Shown one piece after another: positions 46,162 to 58,406 of a stretch of 64,000 nt of DNA. The notes beneath the pieces were generated by a model. That model was not told where the DNA came from and did not search any database. It was given only the letters and a program-made list of their open reading frames with translations. Source of the DNA: Phlebotomus papatasi (Eukaryota; Arthropoda; Insecta; Diptera; Psychodidae); NCBI RefSeq assembly GCF_024763615.1, contig NC_077222.1:56296001-56360000 (forward strand). The letters run 5' to 3'. Made by a program: the position numbers and the translations under genes. How positions within the stretch are numbered: the first letter of the stretch is position 1; the number at the start of each line of letters is the position of its first letter.

Positions 46162-48894
46162 CACTGTGCAACAATTTCAAACTTTTTTTTTGTCGCCGGG
46201 TTCTCATGCTACTTTTTCTATTGCTAGGGTCAAATGATTTACGAAAATACTTATCATTTTGATTTCATTTGGATTTTGCGACTGGTATTTACGAAAAACG
46301 GTTTTTTCCGTTTTTTGATACTTGGGTGCCTATATCTCCGAATCTACTGAACCGATTTATTTCTCACTAAGGAATAATTTGTTCTCCTTTAGATGCCCGA
46401 TAAATCCTCTGAACAGATGAAGTTCGTACAACCGACACCAGGGGCGCTGTAGTCCCATAAATGTCAGAAAACATGTAAAAATCGAAATTTGTAGCAACTT
46501 TGATCAAGAATATCTCGAAAACTAAAACTGTTCTTAACAATCTTATTTATGGGTTTGATAGAGAATTTTATTAGCTACATTTTTGTTCATATACAACTTT
46601 TTGCTCAGATTATTTTTTAGCCTCGAAATAGAGGTTCAAACGAAAAATGAGCACCCAGCCAACTAGAGAAAACCCTCATTATTTCACACATTTTGACTTT
46701 TTCTTTTCAAGTTGAGGTAAATCCAGGATATTTTCATACTTTTTCTAAATTGCATAAGTTTAATAAATATATACATATTTTTTCTTTTACATCGGAAAAT
46801 TTCTTAGCCCAAGATACACAGTCTCAAAGATGGCGTGACGCGCTTCATATTTCACTTGTGATTTTTGACAAAAATTTTAAAGTGCTCTATTTCGGGAAGA
46901 GGCCAAGATATTTTTTGCTATTTTTTTTTTAAATCTGACATGTAATTTTATTCTCTTTAAAGGCGTCTCCAAACTTTCCCCTATCATTGTAGGAAGCAAC
47001 GTCAAAATAAAAAAAAGGCAATTTGTTTATGAAAATTGATTCTAGTGTATAGACACCATAAATCGACATACTTTTGATTTTTTTTAAATTAAAAAGTATA
47101 TTATTAACATAAAAAACTACATTCCCTCAAAGAAAGAGGGTCCACTTTTTTGTTGAACTACTTAATTTTTTTTTTTTGGAAATTCCCCAAAACAATTGAG
47201 TAGTTAAACTCAAAAATGGATAGACTTCTTTTCAGGGAGTATAGCACCACAATAGTATTTACCAAAAGGAAAAATATTGAAACTTTTGGATTTGGTATTT
47301 AAAAGAAAAAAAAGTTCAAATTTTTTTTTTGGTAAAAACAAAAGTTTTTCACATTTTTAGTACATATACGCTATTTTTTTTTAAAATGTTTTAGACTTTG
47401 ATCACTTTACTTTTCGAAAAAAATACAGTACGACTCCAATAGAGTCAACACATGTCATGTCTGCAATATTCTAAGTTATTTTTCTTGTTGAAGTTACTAT
47501 TTCACTCATTCAAAATTGACTCAGATTGTTACTCGACAAAAGTAGTTTAAAAGTTTGACATTAAATTTGAAATTTTACATATTTTTACATATTTTTCACT
47601 GTGTTTGAAATTTTTAGGAATTAATACTATCAGAGTCGTACTGGACTTTTTATTTATATATTTCGCAATAAAAGTCTAAAACATTTTCAAAATAGAGTAT
47701 ATGTGCCAAATATATGTTAAAGTTTTGTTTTTGACAAAAAAAAATTTTTTGGACTCTTTTTTTTAAATACCAAATCCAAAAGTTTCAATATTTTTCCTTT
47801 TGGTAAATACTATTGTGGTGCTATACTCCCTGAAAAGAAGTCTATCCATTTTTGAGTTTAACTACTCAATTGTTTTGGGGAATTTCCAAAAAAAAAAAAT
47901 TAAGTAGTTCAACAAAAAAGTGGACCCTCTTTCTTTGAGGGAATGTAGTTTTTTTATGTTAATAATATACTTTTTAATTTAAAAAAAATCAAAAGTATGT
48001 CGATTTATGGTGTCTATACACTAGAATCAATTTTCATAAACAAATTGCCTTTTTTTTATTTTGACGTTGCTTCCTACAATGATAGGGGAAAGTTTGGAGA
48101 CGCCTTTAAAGAGAATAAAATTACATGTCAGATTTTAAAAAAAAATAGCAAAAAATATCTTGGCCTCTTCCCGAAATAGAGCACTTTAAAATTTTTGTCA
48201 AAAATCACAAGTGAAATATGAAGCGCGTCACGCCATCTTTGAGACTGTGTATCTTGGGCTAAGAAATTTTCCGATGTAAAAGAAAAAATATGTATATATT
48301 TATTAAACTTATGCAATTTAGAAAAAGTATGAAAATATCCTGGATTTACCTCAACTTGAAAAGAAAAAGTCAAAATGTGTGAAATAATGAGGGTTTTCTC
48401 TAGTTGGCTGGGTGCTCATTTTTCGTTTGAACCTCTATTTCGAGGCTAAAAAATAATCTGAGCAAAAAGTTGTATATGAACAAAAATGTAGCTAATAAAA
48501 TTCTCTATCAAACCCATAAATAAGATTGTTAAGAACAGTTTTAGTTTTCGAGATATTCTTGATCAAAGTTGCTACAAATTTCGATTTTTACATGTTTTCT
48601 GTCATTTATGGGACTACAGCGCCCCTGGTGTCGGTTGTACGAACTTCATCTGTTCAGAGGATTTATCGGGCATCTAAAGGAGAACAAATTATTCCTTAGT
48701 GAGAAATAAATCGGTTCAGTAGATTCGGAGATATAGGCACCCAAGTATCAAAAAACGGAAAAAACCGTTTTTCGTAAATACCAGTCGCAAAATCCAAATG
48801 AAATCAAAATGATAAGTATTTTCGTAAATCATTTGACCCTAGCAATAGAAAAAGTAGCATGAGAACCCGGCGACAAAATCATCGTTGCACAGTG
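46162..48894. mobile_element. 2.7-kb nearly perfect inverted-repeat (foldback) element
   Basis: CACTGTGCAAC at 46162 is inverted at 48884-48894, and TAA flanks both ends (46159-46161 and 48895-48897). From about 46193 to 47303 the left arm is almost identical to the reverse complement of 47765-48880, so the element can form a stem of roughly 1.1 kb. The inner part diverges and a small MITE sits in the loop. An identical ~80-codon frame starting MTFSFQVEVN lies on each arm; it looks like chance. A 3-bp TAA/TTA duplication is typical of PIF/Harbinger elements, but no transposase is present. Words such as GGGGCGCTG and GAAGTTCGTACAAC recall the modules of the 1.8-kb element. Confidence 0.85.
47426..47643. 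mobile_element. Pogo-like MITE in the loop of the hairpin element
   Basis: TA then CAGTACGACTCCAATAGAGT; the right end is TCAGAGTCGTACTG. The 11-base inverted ends and CAGT start suggest a pogo-type MITE; the TA is lost on the right. The TAGAGTCAAC word is shared with the fragment at 636-712. Confidence 0.6.
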
Positions 48895-48897
48895 TAA

Positions 48898-49542
48898 TAG
48901 ATTATGGACATATTTTTGCGTTGGCAAATGAAGTCCATTCCAGCACTTGTTACCATTCAACCATCGCGTGGAATGGTACGGAGAAATCTACTCAGGCAAA
49001 CCTAATTAGGACTGAAGAATCACTTAAACCATTTTCTGCATATTTGCCCTGAAAAGACAACTTATACCTTCTACAGCTGTATTGTAGTATAACTTTAATT
49101 TCAACACTTTATTCCCACTTGGATTTCCGCGTGTTTGTCTCTTTCCTCCTTTTTTCACCGCAACAACACGACAGCGTGTTTTAGCAGAAGTTTTAATTTT
49201 CACAAATTATTTACATTCACAGAAATTTCATTGGAATTATTCCTGTGGATGTAACTCCTTTCAGAATGGTGTTGGGAGAGGATTTCTAATTCAATTCCAA
49301 GTAATGCTGGAATTCAATACAAAAAAGTTGTTGAAATAATGAAAATTATCATAAATTTTTCGTCAGGAAGAACTCAGTTTATCTAATGTGGAAAAGCTAA
49401 GCATTTGCAATGAGGTGAGAAGTGTTAACCGTGAACGGTTTTAACACACAGAACTCTTTCTAACTAAACATAATTATATAACAATTAGTAATTGAATGTT
49501 AATTCAGAGATAATCGTCAGAATAAAACCAATTTCTTTTAAC
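48898..49542. other. No gene recognised
   Basis: Unique-looking sequence between two foldback-type elements. Confidence 0.45.
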
Positions 49543-49544
49543 TA

Positions 49545-51029
49545 CACGGTAAAAATTTTTGGACACTGACCAAAATATTGGAACTTCTTCTGGAACAAAT
49601 TTTTTTGGAATCGATTTGCACTTTGAAAAGACTTTTTTTTTGTTCCAAAAAGTTTTCTTTATAGTTTTGTTATGAAATGCAGTTACAATTTTGTTTGAGT
49701 TTTCTTTTGGAACCGTTTTGATACAGTGGAATGTCTACAAATTTGAGTTGATTTCGTTTTATACAAATTTGTTCCTGAAATTTGGAACAGAATTTGTTGC
49801 ACTCGGCTGTTTTGTTTCCACTGTCAGGAACAAATTGGTACATATTTTTCATAACAATATTTTTCCTATATCTGTAACATATTTGTTCCAAAAATTTTCG
49901 ATGTCCGTGGACGAGGTAATTTTTGGAACCAAATTGTTACTCATACGGGGAATCTTTTTGTTCCCATTATCGGGAACAAATCCGTGTAAGCGATTTCGTC
50001 TTACAGTTAAGGCCTATACTTCAGTCGAGATGGATTTCGATGGCGAAAGTTCATAAGGAACATCAAATAAAAATCATCTTAAGAGTGTTTTATACAGACG
50101 CGTGCATAACGAAATCATATGCGAGTGCTGGCAGCAGAAGAGGAAGGGAATCTCAAATTAAAAAAGTGAAATGATGTTGCAGGAAAATTGCCACAGATTT
50201 GGCGTCCTCTTCGCTTCGGTGACGGGTGACTGAGTGTGAGACGAGGAAGGATACGATTTTATACTAAACGAGCTATTTATTGGAATAAATTCGTTACTAA
50301 TATTGGGTATCTTTTTGTTCCTCCTAGAAGGTACAAATTTGTTCAAAAAAATTTAAGTGTCCGTGGACGAGCTATATTTTGGAACAAATTCGTTAGTAAT
50401 ATTGGGTATTTTTTTGAGTCTCGTAAAAGTACTGTGTAAGTACTGTGTAAGGTATATCTGCGCTCTAGGCCCCCGTGATCACATTAGTCCGCATAGGGAC
50501 GTTTTTGTTGGATGCGACCTACCATCCTTCCTTCAGATGCGTGCCCTTATTTTTCTTAATCGTCTCGTCTCTGCTGGAACTCCGGAATACTTGGCCTCTC
50601 TTTTGACGAGGGGGGGTTCGGCCAGGGTTCAGGGATTCATTGTGCCTAAAGCAGAGCGGGAAACCTTTTACCGCACTCTTTTTGTTAAAGGAATAGCTTT
50701 GTACAACGCACTTCCCCGTGAGGCTCGTGACCGTGACTCTCGCTTGGGAATTCAAAGGCATTTCCAGGCTGGGTTTCTCTAATATTTTTGCTTTTTTCAT
50801 CATTTCTTCCTCAAATTTAGTATTGACGCATTTTTTTTCCTCACATTCTTTTTCTTTTCTTTTCTTTTTCCCTGCCACGTAATTGTAAGAGGATTGTAAC
50901 CTATTTCGTGGTTTTTCAATAAACTTAAACTTAAACTTAAACTTAAATGAACAAGATTATGCCAAAAATCATGGTGTCCGTGGATTAGCTAATTTTTGGA
51001 ACAAATATGTGCCGAAATTTTTTACCGTG
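49545..51029. mobile_element. Second foldback-type element, TA-CACGGTAAAAATTT ends
   Basis: CACGGTAAAAATTTTTGG at 49545 is mirrored by CACGGTAAAAAATTTCGG at the right, with TA on both sides (49543-49544, 51030-51031). Inside are diverged direct units of about 100 bp, each with GTCCGTGGACGAG, TTTTGGAACAAATT, GTTACT and GGGTATCTTTTTGTTCC; the GGAACAAATT word also occurs inverted (AATTTGTTCC). A LINE fragment (50450-50947) interrupts it. The terminal design resembles 14665-21398. Confidence 0.7.
50450..50947 (+). pseudogene. 3' end of a non-LTR retrotransposon (RT C-terminus)
   Basis: An open frame continues to a stop at 50780-50782 and encodes the extreme C-terminus of an ORF2-type protein: FLNRLVSAGTPEYLASLLTR, then FYRTLFVKGIALYNALPREA and a final HFQAGFL. 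The ALYNALP block after a short R/K-rich segment is usual at the end of CR1/jockey-like RTs in insects. About 165 bases of pyrimidine-rich 3' UTR follow, then AATAAA (50918-50923) running straight into a (CTTAAA)n tail to 50947. All catalytic domains are missing by 5' truncation. It lies nested in the foldback element at 49545-51029, in the same strand as the direct units. Confidence 0.8.
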
Positions 51030-51031
51030 TA

Positions 51032-51512
51032 GAAAAAAATAAAACCTTATAGATGATAAGCGACTTAATATAATATAATATTAGGAGGATATATTTGGTT
51101 AATTTTAATTTTTAAAATAATTTAAAACTTGGTAGATATTCTTTACAAATTTTAATTTTAAATGAATTCAGTCTTGACAAAATCTCCAAACGTATTTGTT
51201 TTTGAAAATTGTTATATTTTGTTAAATCTTCAAACAGACTCAGAATCCTCGAAAATATTAAGTCTAAAACATTTTTTTTGTAAAAGATCAAATAAAGGAA
51301 ATTTATGAAAAAAAACCTCTGAGCCGTGAACCTAAATTCTCACTGTAGTGTGGGCTGATCCCTTACCACCCATCAGGTCTTACAGACTAAATTTTCTCGA
51401 GGATTAGCTTGAGTATATTTCGGGTTTAAAGAAATATTGTTAGATGAAGTAAGTGAAGCATGTATCGACCATGAGTTTGGATTATCACGTCAAAAGAATA
51501 TGATTTTTTTTT
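51032..51512. other. No feature recognised
   Basis: AT-rich sequence without a supported feature. Confidence 0.45.
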
Positions 51513-51894
51513 AATTATTCGTCGCTTTTAACGAATTATCTTTTGCTAAATGTGTTTCATTAAATAATGCAGGGCCATGACGTTTCCTATGTTTCCCATA
51601 TATTCTAACGTGCCGAAAAAACTTTGGAGTTTATTCGGTGTTTTCTGTCATTGTGGAATAAATTAGCAAAAAATACAAATACAAAATAAAAGCCAATTTA
51701 CTACGGAATGAGCAACCGAAAACCCCAAATTGGCAACCTACGTAGTTTCGGAGATATCTCGTGAAATGTGTGCAAAAACAGGGAAAAGTTTACACTAAAA
51801 CTGGTTGCATTTTTCAGAGCTAATGTCATCCCCCTGAAATAATGCAATATATTTTGCAAAACAAAGAACAATTAATAAAAAGCAACGAATAATT
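51513..51894. mobile_element. Inverted-repeat MITE with ATTATTCGTYGCTTTT ends
   Basis: AATTATTCGTCGCTTTTAAC, AAATAATGCAGGG at the left matches inverted AAATTATTCGTTGCTTTTTA, TGCATTATTTCAGGG at the right over about 60 diverged bases. The 380-bp length and lack of a reading frame suggest a non-autonomous element. No clear target duplication. Confidence 0.6.
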
Positions 51895-53269
51895 TTTGGA
51901 AAAATCGTTTTATGTTGAAATGATGATCTAATATTCTTGGTCTATACACGCACTTACATATTTAGGCCTTGAATAAATTTAAAGAAATAACTGATTATCT
52001 TTCCCTTAACTTCAAAAATTGTTAAATTTTTGGCAAACTATAATCTCCGGAGAAAATGGCGATATATACCACAACAATGAGAAACTACATACCGTCATTG
52101 TTCTTTCTTTGAATTCCAGCATTAAAATATTGTACCAAAAGCATCTATCTCTTGGAGTAAAAGAAAGAAAAATGTCTGGTTTTTTTTAAAGTTTTCCCGT
52201 CTTTGTCTTTTCTTCTAAACAGTGCAGAAGTATTTGTCACATTTAATCACTGCCTTACCCAGAGAAAATAATCTGTTTTGTCTTTTGTTATAGTCTCTGA
52301 ACGAAAAAAAACTAGAAAAAGTACTGACCCTGAAGAATGCTCAGACATTCTATTTATCTTTCTTTTAGGGGTTGCGTTAAAAAATGTGAGGATATAAGAA
52401 CATGTTTCGTGTGACACAACAAAAAGGATATATGTTGCTACTCTATAGAATTAGCTTAAACGTATAAACGCATCCACATGAAAGAAAAGTTTATGGTAAA
52501 TTTTCCTATGAATAAGTTCATTTAAAATTCATCTCACACTTAACCTTTTTTCCAATATGTTTTGAAAAGTCATGAATAAATATGTGTAATAGCATGGGAC
52601 ATTTTGTATTTTATATAAACTGGCCTACAGAATTTTTCCTCTTTGTCACATGAATTTGTTCTGAAATGTACAAGTTTAACTGGTCTTTTTGAGTGAGGTG
52701 CTTTAACGTGAGAATAACTTTAGTTCAAGGATAAGGAATTTAAAATAAGGGGAGGTGGAATCTCTTCATATTCTATCGAAAGAAATTTTAATCTCTAAAG
52801 AAAAGCCCCAAAAAAATCATTTATTCAATATTTCCTGTCGGTAAGCTTTTGATAAAAAAAAAGTCACTGAAGTAAACCGTCCCATCTTTTATGGATGAGC
52901 TCAATAATTTTTATTGTGTTAGGCATGGAAGTAATCTGATTATCCAAATAAGAATCTACCCTTTTGCCTCAATGGTACCTCAACCATAAATTCCAGAGCC
53001 ACCAATTTTAAGCTACTTTCACACAGAGATTTACTGAAGGAAAAAAAAATCTAGATATGTCACTGGGATTTCAAATAAATCAATAATATTTTAGGGTGGA
53101 ATCACACTAAATGAAAAATTATTACAGTCATATTGCAAGCCTCACTAGACACCTTAAATTCAGGGTTATTTGTCGAGAATCAACCAAAGAAATATTTTAA
53201 TTACAATTCTCTTATCATAAGCTGGAATTATTATGAAAATTATTTATTGAACTATTTTTAGTTATAAAC
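51895..53269. other. No gene recognised
   Basis: AT-rich sequence with only short frames and no recognised repeat. Confidence 0.45.
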
Positions 53270-53370
53270 AGCCTTCATGGCGGAGGTTACCATCGACACT
53301 AAGATGGCAATGGCCGCACAGAGGGTGGGGTCAAAAACACAGATGACAATAAAATTCAATTCAATTCAAA
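53270..53370 (+). mobile_element. 3' end of a small retroelement
   Basis: A less AT-rich block (CATGGCGGAGGTTACCATCG, TGGCCGCACAGAGGG) is followed by AATAAA (53348-53353) that merges with an (ATTCA)n tail. The same arrangement, signal merging into a short tail repeat, is seen at 50918-50947. A related block is at 29330-29415. Confidence 0.45.
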
Positions 53371-53425
53371 GTATAATTATATAAAAGGTATAAAGAAAAT
53401 AAATCGAAAATTTAATAAACTATAT

Positions 53426-53819
53426 AAGGGAAGAGCACCAGCGATCGGCAGTGTTCCTCGGATCGTCAGGTTATTACCATTATTGCACCAATTTAAATGA
53501 ATTTTTAAAAATTATTACTTACTTTTTACCATTTAATTCTCACAAGAATGCAGTGCATTAGTTCTGATTTAATTTATAAAACCAATTTTCTGTGAGACAT
53601 GATTAAATTCGTGACGATCCGAGGAACATAGTTGGGATTAAATCTAGTTTTTGTTAATTTATTGTAAAAAATTAAAATTCAAATGCGCAGATATAAATCA
53701 ATGGATCACTAATATAACTATTAGCGTACACAAAAATACTAAATGAGTATTTTAAGGATTATTTCCAACTAAATATCGAGCATGTCTCTTAACATTCCGA
53801 TTCGGGGTACTCTTCCCTT
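53426..53819. mobile_element. Inverted-repeat MITE with AAGGGAAGAG ends, 394 bp
   Basis: AAGGGAAGAGCACC at the left and AAGGGAAGAGTACCCC inverted at the right. Internally GTTCCTCGGATCGTC (53452) is inverted at GACGATCCGAGGAAC (53614). No clear target duplication; the ends look like a variant of the TA-GGGG group. Confidence 0.65.
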
Positions 53820-54063
53820 GTCACCGCCACAAAATCTTTTAGAATTTGCACTAGTCAAACATTTGCGAATATGCCCAAAGAATATGACAGTCGATGTGAA
53901 TATACCTTCAAAAAACTCTTCACTTAAAGTATTAGAGATAGTCTTGTAGATTTAACGAAGAACCAATCTTTACCTTTCGTCTGTCTATGATAAACTCTTT
54001 ACTCTTTCGTCAGTTGCCCAAGGTATTCTTTAGAATTTGAAGACGATAAAAAAACAAAAAAGA

Positions 54064-55887
54064 TCAAAAGGGACAGATAATCCTAACCGGCTTATGTAGG
54101 TGAGATTCTTAACGTGAGCTAACTCGGAGTGCATGCAAATTCGATTTGATGCTGAAGTAGGGAGACGCCATTCAGTTATCTTGAACCAAATTCGTGAAAT
54201 TATACAAGTTTTGTATTTGAACCAAAATGTCAAGGATTTGGATGAACTGACAGAAAAGTGTTATATGGGTGAAATGTAGACCAGAATGTTCTCTATAATT
54301 TTGCCGTAGAACATGATTTCATCGATTACTCAGAAGCCAAGATAAGCGAGGTTTTTTGTTTCTTAACTCGTTTTTTCATCCAGAGTGCCCCAAGTGTTCA
54401 TTTGTTGAACTTCAACTATATCAAAGAATTGTTGTATTTTGTGGGACTTTCCATTTAAAACCCTATTTTAAGTGTCTCGGTGGAGTAGAGGCAGTCAAAT
54501 TGGCATCTGAGTGATTTCAAAGCGTTATTATGGGAAAAATCAATTTTTTCACACTTAAACGGCAAAATCGAAGTGATAGCGTAGTCTGAGCGGAAAATGA
54601 TGTATGGACGAAATGTAGAGACAAATGTGCTCTACAATTATGTTGAAGTATTCATCAAAATCGGTTCAGCGACAGTCGAGATAATTGAGGTTATGTGATA
54701 TTGAAATTGGTTTTTCGACTGTGGCGCCCCTGGTGTTGGTCCCACGAAGTTCAAACATTCTAGAAAGTTGTAGCATTTGGTGAGATCTTTCGTTTAAGCC
54801 CTCATTCATCAAAATCGGTCACATAGAACCGGAGATATGATTTTTTGAATTTCGTGAACTTTGACCCCTCATATCTCCGGTTCTATTGAAACCACAGCGC
54901 GCATACGCACCATTTTGGAAACGTCCTAGACTGGACTACAACATACTAAAATTTCATTAACTTGCACAATGCCGTTTTTGAGAAAAGTGACGTTGAATTT
55001 CGATGAATTTTGACGCTATCACAGCGCCACCTGTGGTGACTTTTTGAACTTCCATCTGAAAGTGCTCATCGAGACGAAACCAAAAAGGTAAAATTTAGGT
55101 CGCTATGTAAATTAGAACCGGAGATAGAGGCCGGTCAATGTTCGAACTTTGACCCCTTATAGCTCGGGTCAGGGGTTATGGATCGACTTAAGGTTTTTTT
55201 TGTTTGATAGGTATAATCAACGGCTACAACATACTAAATTTTCAGCCCGATGCACAATGGAATTTTTGAGTTATTTAACTTTTAAGATTTAAAAATTTTC
55301 TTTTTAAAAAAAGCGCCCCTAGCGGTGGTTTTATGAACTTGCGATATTAGAAGGTGAAGTGGCATTTCACGAGAGCTTTCCAAAAAGCCCTCACTTTTTA
55401 AATTCTGACAATTAGAACCGGAGTTATGGCCATTTTAAGAAATTTTTTTTGGACCCTTATAGCTCGGGTCAGGGGGGTCGGGGGACCTTAAGTTTGGTAT
55501 TGATGGAAAGCTCTAAGTCCCAGCTATAACATACTAAAATTTGAGTCCGCTGAATGCCATAGAGGCGGAGCTATTGAGAAAACAAAAAAAGGGGGGTCTT
55601 CAAAATGGCGGAAGGAGGGGTGGGGGGTGGGGGGTCTATGCACCAAGTTACAATTTTCACCCGATATATAACCTTTGCCGAAAACCGCAAGTCGATATCT
55701 TTTTTAGTTTAGGAGCTATTAAGCTCCAAAGAGCGGCCGGCCGGCCGGCCGGGAACGTAAATTAGCCACATATATATTCGTGATCAGGAAGTGCTGAAAC
55801 ACATTTTGGCCAAATTTGAGGTCGATCGGACGACATGAAATTTTGTTAGGATTATAGTAGGTGAGATTGTTAAGAATCTCACCTAAT
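54064..55887 (+). mobile_element. 1.8-kb modular non-autonomous element, copy B
   Basis: Nearly identical to copy A from TCAAAAGGGACAGATAATCC to the terminal hairpin and ACCTAAT. Differences are scattered substitutions (GATGCTGAAGTAGGG for GAGCTGAAGTTGGG near the left end) and two extra GGCC units in the tract at about 55734. The high identity to A suggests recent spread. The flanks differ from those of A outside the element. Confidence 0.85.
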
Positions 55888-56918
55888 AAAGGTCAAAAAA
55901 TTTGTTGAGAAACTGAACTTTACCAAATGAAGGAATTTCATAATTTCTTTACCAAAATATTTGTTATTCACTCACCTCAAGCATCCCACTGACAGAAAAT
56001 ATTTTGCCTTATTTTGGAATGATACCAATAAAATTTGAGACAGCAAAACATATCTCTATAGATAAAGTTTTGGTGCTTTTGAATTTATGAGGAAACTTTT
56101 CAGTTTCTGTTGTAGATAATAAATGCCGATGAAGAATCTTTCATTTTATGCACACATCATGATCGTTAATTCTTCCGGATTTTTCAATACATCACACTTT
56201 TAAACTGCACTTTACATAAATTTTGATGTTGCAACTTTTGAGCTGAAATACAGATAAAGTGTATATGGCAATGAGGCTAAATGGTTTTTTTTTGCACAGT
56301 TTCGTAGAGATAAACACAATTTTAATAACAATTTCCGATGGGAATTCGTGTGCGAATATGTGAATTCATGCGAAATAATTTGGCTGGTACATGTTCATGT
56401 TGATCTTCTTAAAAGGATCCAACTTAATTTTCTAGCAAAATTTTGTCATTATTGAAATCTCCTGATACCATCCATAGATTGCCTTAGCTTTTCCAAGCAA
56501 TGAATATGCAACTCATGGAAATTCTATTGTATATGAAACGCATTAAATGGAACTCTGCCTGATTGTTAGTTGAAATTTCGTTGAAATTAGATGAATAACT
56601 TGTTATGGTTGACTTGATATTCTAATCTCTTTGTCCTGCATATAGTTTCTACTTCGATAAGGCGATGAATGAATGTATATTGTATTCAGTGGTATCTAAT
56701 TAATTGGGGTTTCGTATCAAAGAGCCCACGCAAAACGTAAGGAAAAGGGTTGGGCAGTTTCACGCTGAAACATCCAAAATGAATTTTGCGGTTCCTTTAG
56801 ACAATAAACAAAACGGAAACACAAATCCTGTTGGATAATTATTGATATGTATATCATTTAAGTATAAGAAAACCTTTAATTTTTTTTAGGTTATTTCGAC
56901 TCCTCAAACAATCTTTTA
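55888..56918. other. No gene recognised
   Basis: AT-rich to unique-looking sequence between copy B and a MITE fragment. Confidence 0.45.
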
Positions 56919-56920
56919 TA

Positions 56921-57070
56921 GAGGAAAGTAAGGCATCTTTGAAATTGGTCTTTTATTTCTTGTATTTTTAAATGGAATTTTGCCTTGTAATTTAGATTCA
57001 CAATTAGTTTGTTTAGCTAAATTATATCACGGTAAGATCCAGCTTAATTTAAAAATAGAAGAAAAAGCTC
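56921..57070. mobile_element. Partial TA-GGGG MITE (relative of 62870-63084)
   Basis: GAGGAAAGTAAGGCATCTTT, GAAATTGG, then TTTAGCTAAATTATATCACG and GTAAGATCC follow the order of 62870-63040. The right end is missing. Confidence 0.65.
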
Positions 57071-57090
57071 TATCTTAAAGCTGCTCGAAT

Positions 57091-58406
57091 TCAAAAAGGG
57101 ACAGATAATCCTAACCGGCTTATGTAGGTGAGATTCTTAACGTGAGCTAACTCGGAGTGCGTGCAAATTCGATTTAGAGCTGAAGTTGGGAGACGCCATT
57201 CAGTTATCTTGAATCAAATTCGTGAAATTATACAAATTTTGTATTTAAACCAAAATATCAAGGATTTGGATGAACTGGCACAAAAGTGATATATGGGTGA
57301 AATGTAGACCAGAATGTTCTCTATTATTTTTCCATAGAACATGATCTCATCGATTACTCAGAAGTCAAGATTAGCGAGGTTTTTTGTTTCTTAACTCGTT
57401 TTTTCATCCAGAGTTCCCTAAGTAGTCATTTGTTGAACTTCAACTATATCAAAGAATTGTTGTCTTTTGTGGGACTTTCCATTTAAAACCCTATTTTAAG
57501 TGTCTTGGTGTTGTAGAGGCAGTCAAATTGGCATCTGAGTGATTTCAAAGCGTTATTATGGGAAAAATCAATTTTTTCACACTTAAACGACAAAATCGGA
57601 GTGATAGCGTAGTCTGAGCGGAAAATGATGTATGGACGAAATGTAGAGACAAATGTGCTCTACAATTATGTCGAAGTAATCATCAAAATCGGTTCAGCGA
57701 CAGTCGAGATAATTGAGGTTATGTGATATTGAAATTGGTTTTTCGACTGTGGCGCCCCTGGTGTTGGTCCCACGAAGTTCAAATATTCTAGAAAGTTGTA
57801 GCATTTGGTGAGATCTTTCGTTTAAGCCCTCATTCATCAAAATCGGTCAAATAGAACCGGAGATATGATTTTTTGAATTTTGTGAACTTTGACCCCTCAT
57901 ATCTCCGGTTCTGTTTTAACCACAGCGCACATACGCACCATTTTGGAAACGTCCTAGACTGGGCTACAACATACTAAAATTTCATTAACTTGCACAATGC
58001 CGTTTTTGAGAAAAGTGACGTTGAATTTCGATGAATTTTGACGCTATCACAGCGCCACCTGTGGTGACTTTTTGAACTTCCATCTGAAAGTGCTCATCGA
58101 GACGAAACCAAAAAGGTAAAATTTAGGTCGCTATGTAAATTAGAACCGGAGATAGAGGCCGGTCAATGTTCGAACTTTGACCCCTTATAGCTCGGGTCAG
58201 GGGTTATGGATCGACTTAAGGTTTTTTTTGTTTGATAGGTATAATCAACGGCTACAACATACTAAATTTTCAGCCCGATGCACAATGGAATTTTTGAGTT
58301 ATTTAACTTTTAAGATTTAAAAATTTTCTTTTTAAAAAAAGCGCCCCTAGCGGTGGTTTTATGAACTTGCGATATTAGAAGGGGAAGTGGCATTTCACGA
58401 GAGCTT
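57091..58406 (+). mobile_element. 1.8-kb modular element, copy C1, 3'-truncated
   Basis: It matches copies A and B from TCAAAAAGGGACAGATAATC to GAGAGCTT, then stops abruptly inside the fourth module. The last ~500 bases, including the GGCC tract and terminal hairpin, are missing. Confidence 0.85.

Noticed and set aside
46693..48373. Duplicate gene pair, because the MTFSFQVEVN frame occurs on both strands
   Set aside because: The two are mirror copies in the arms of the hairpin element, and the frame has no domain.
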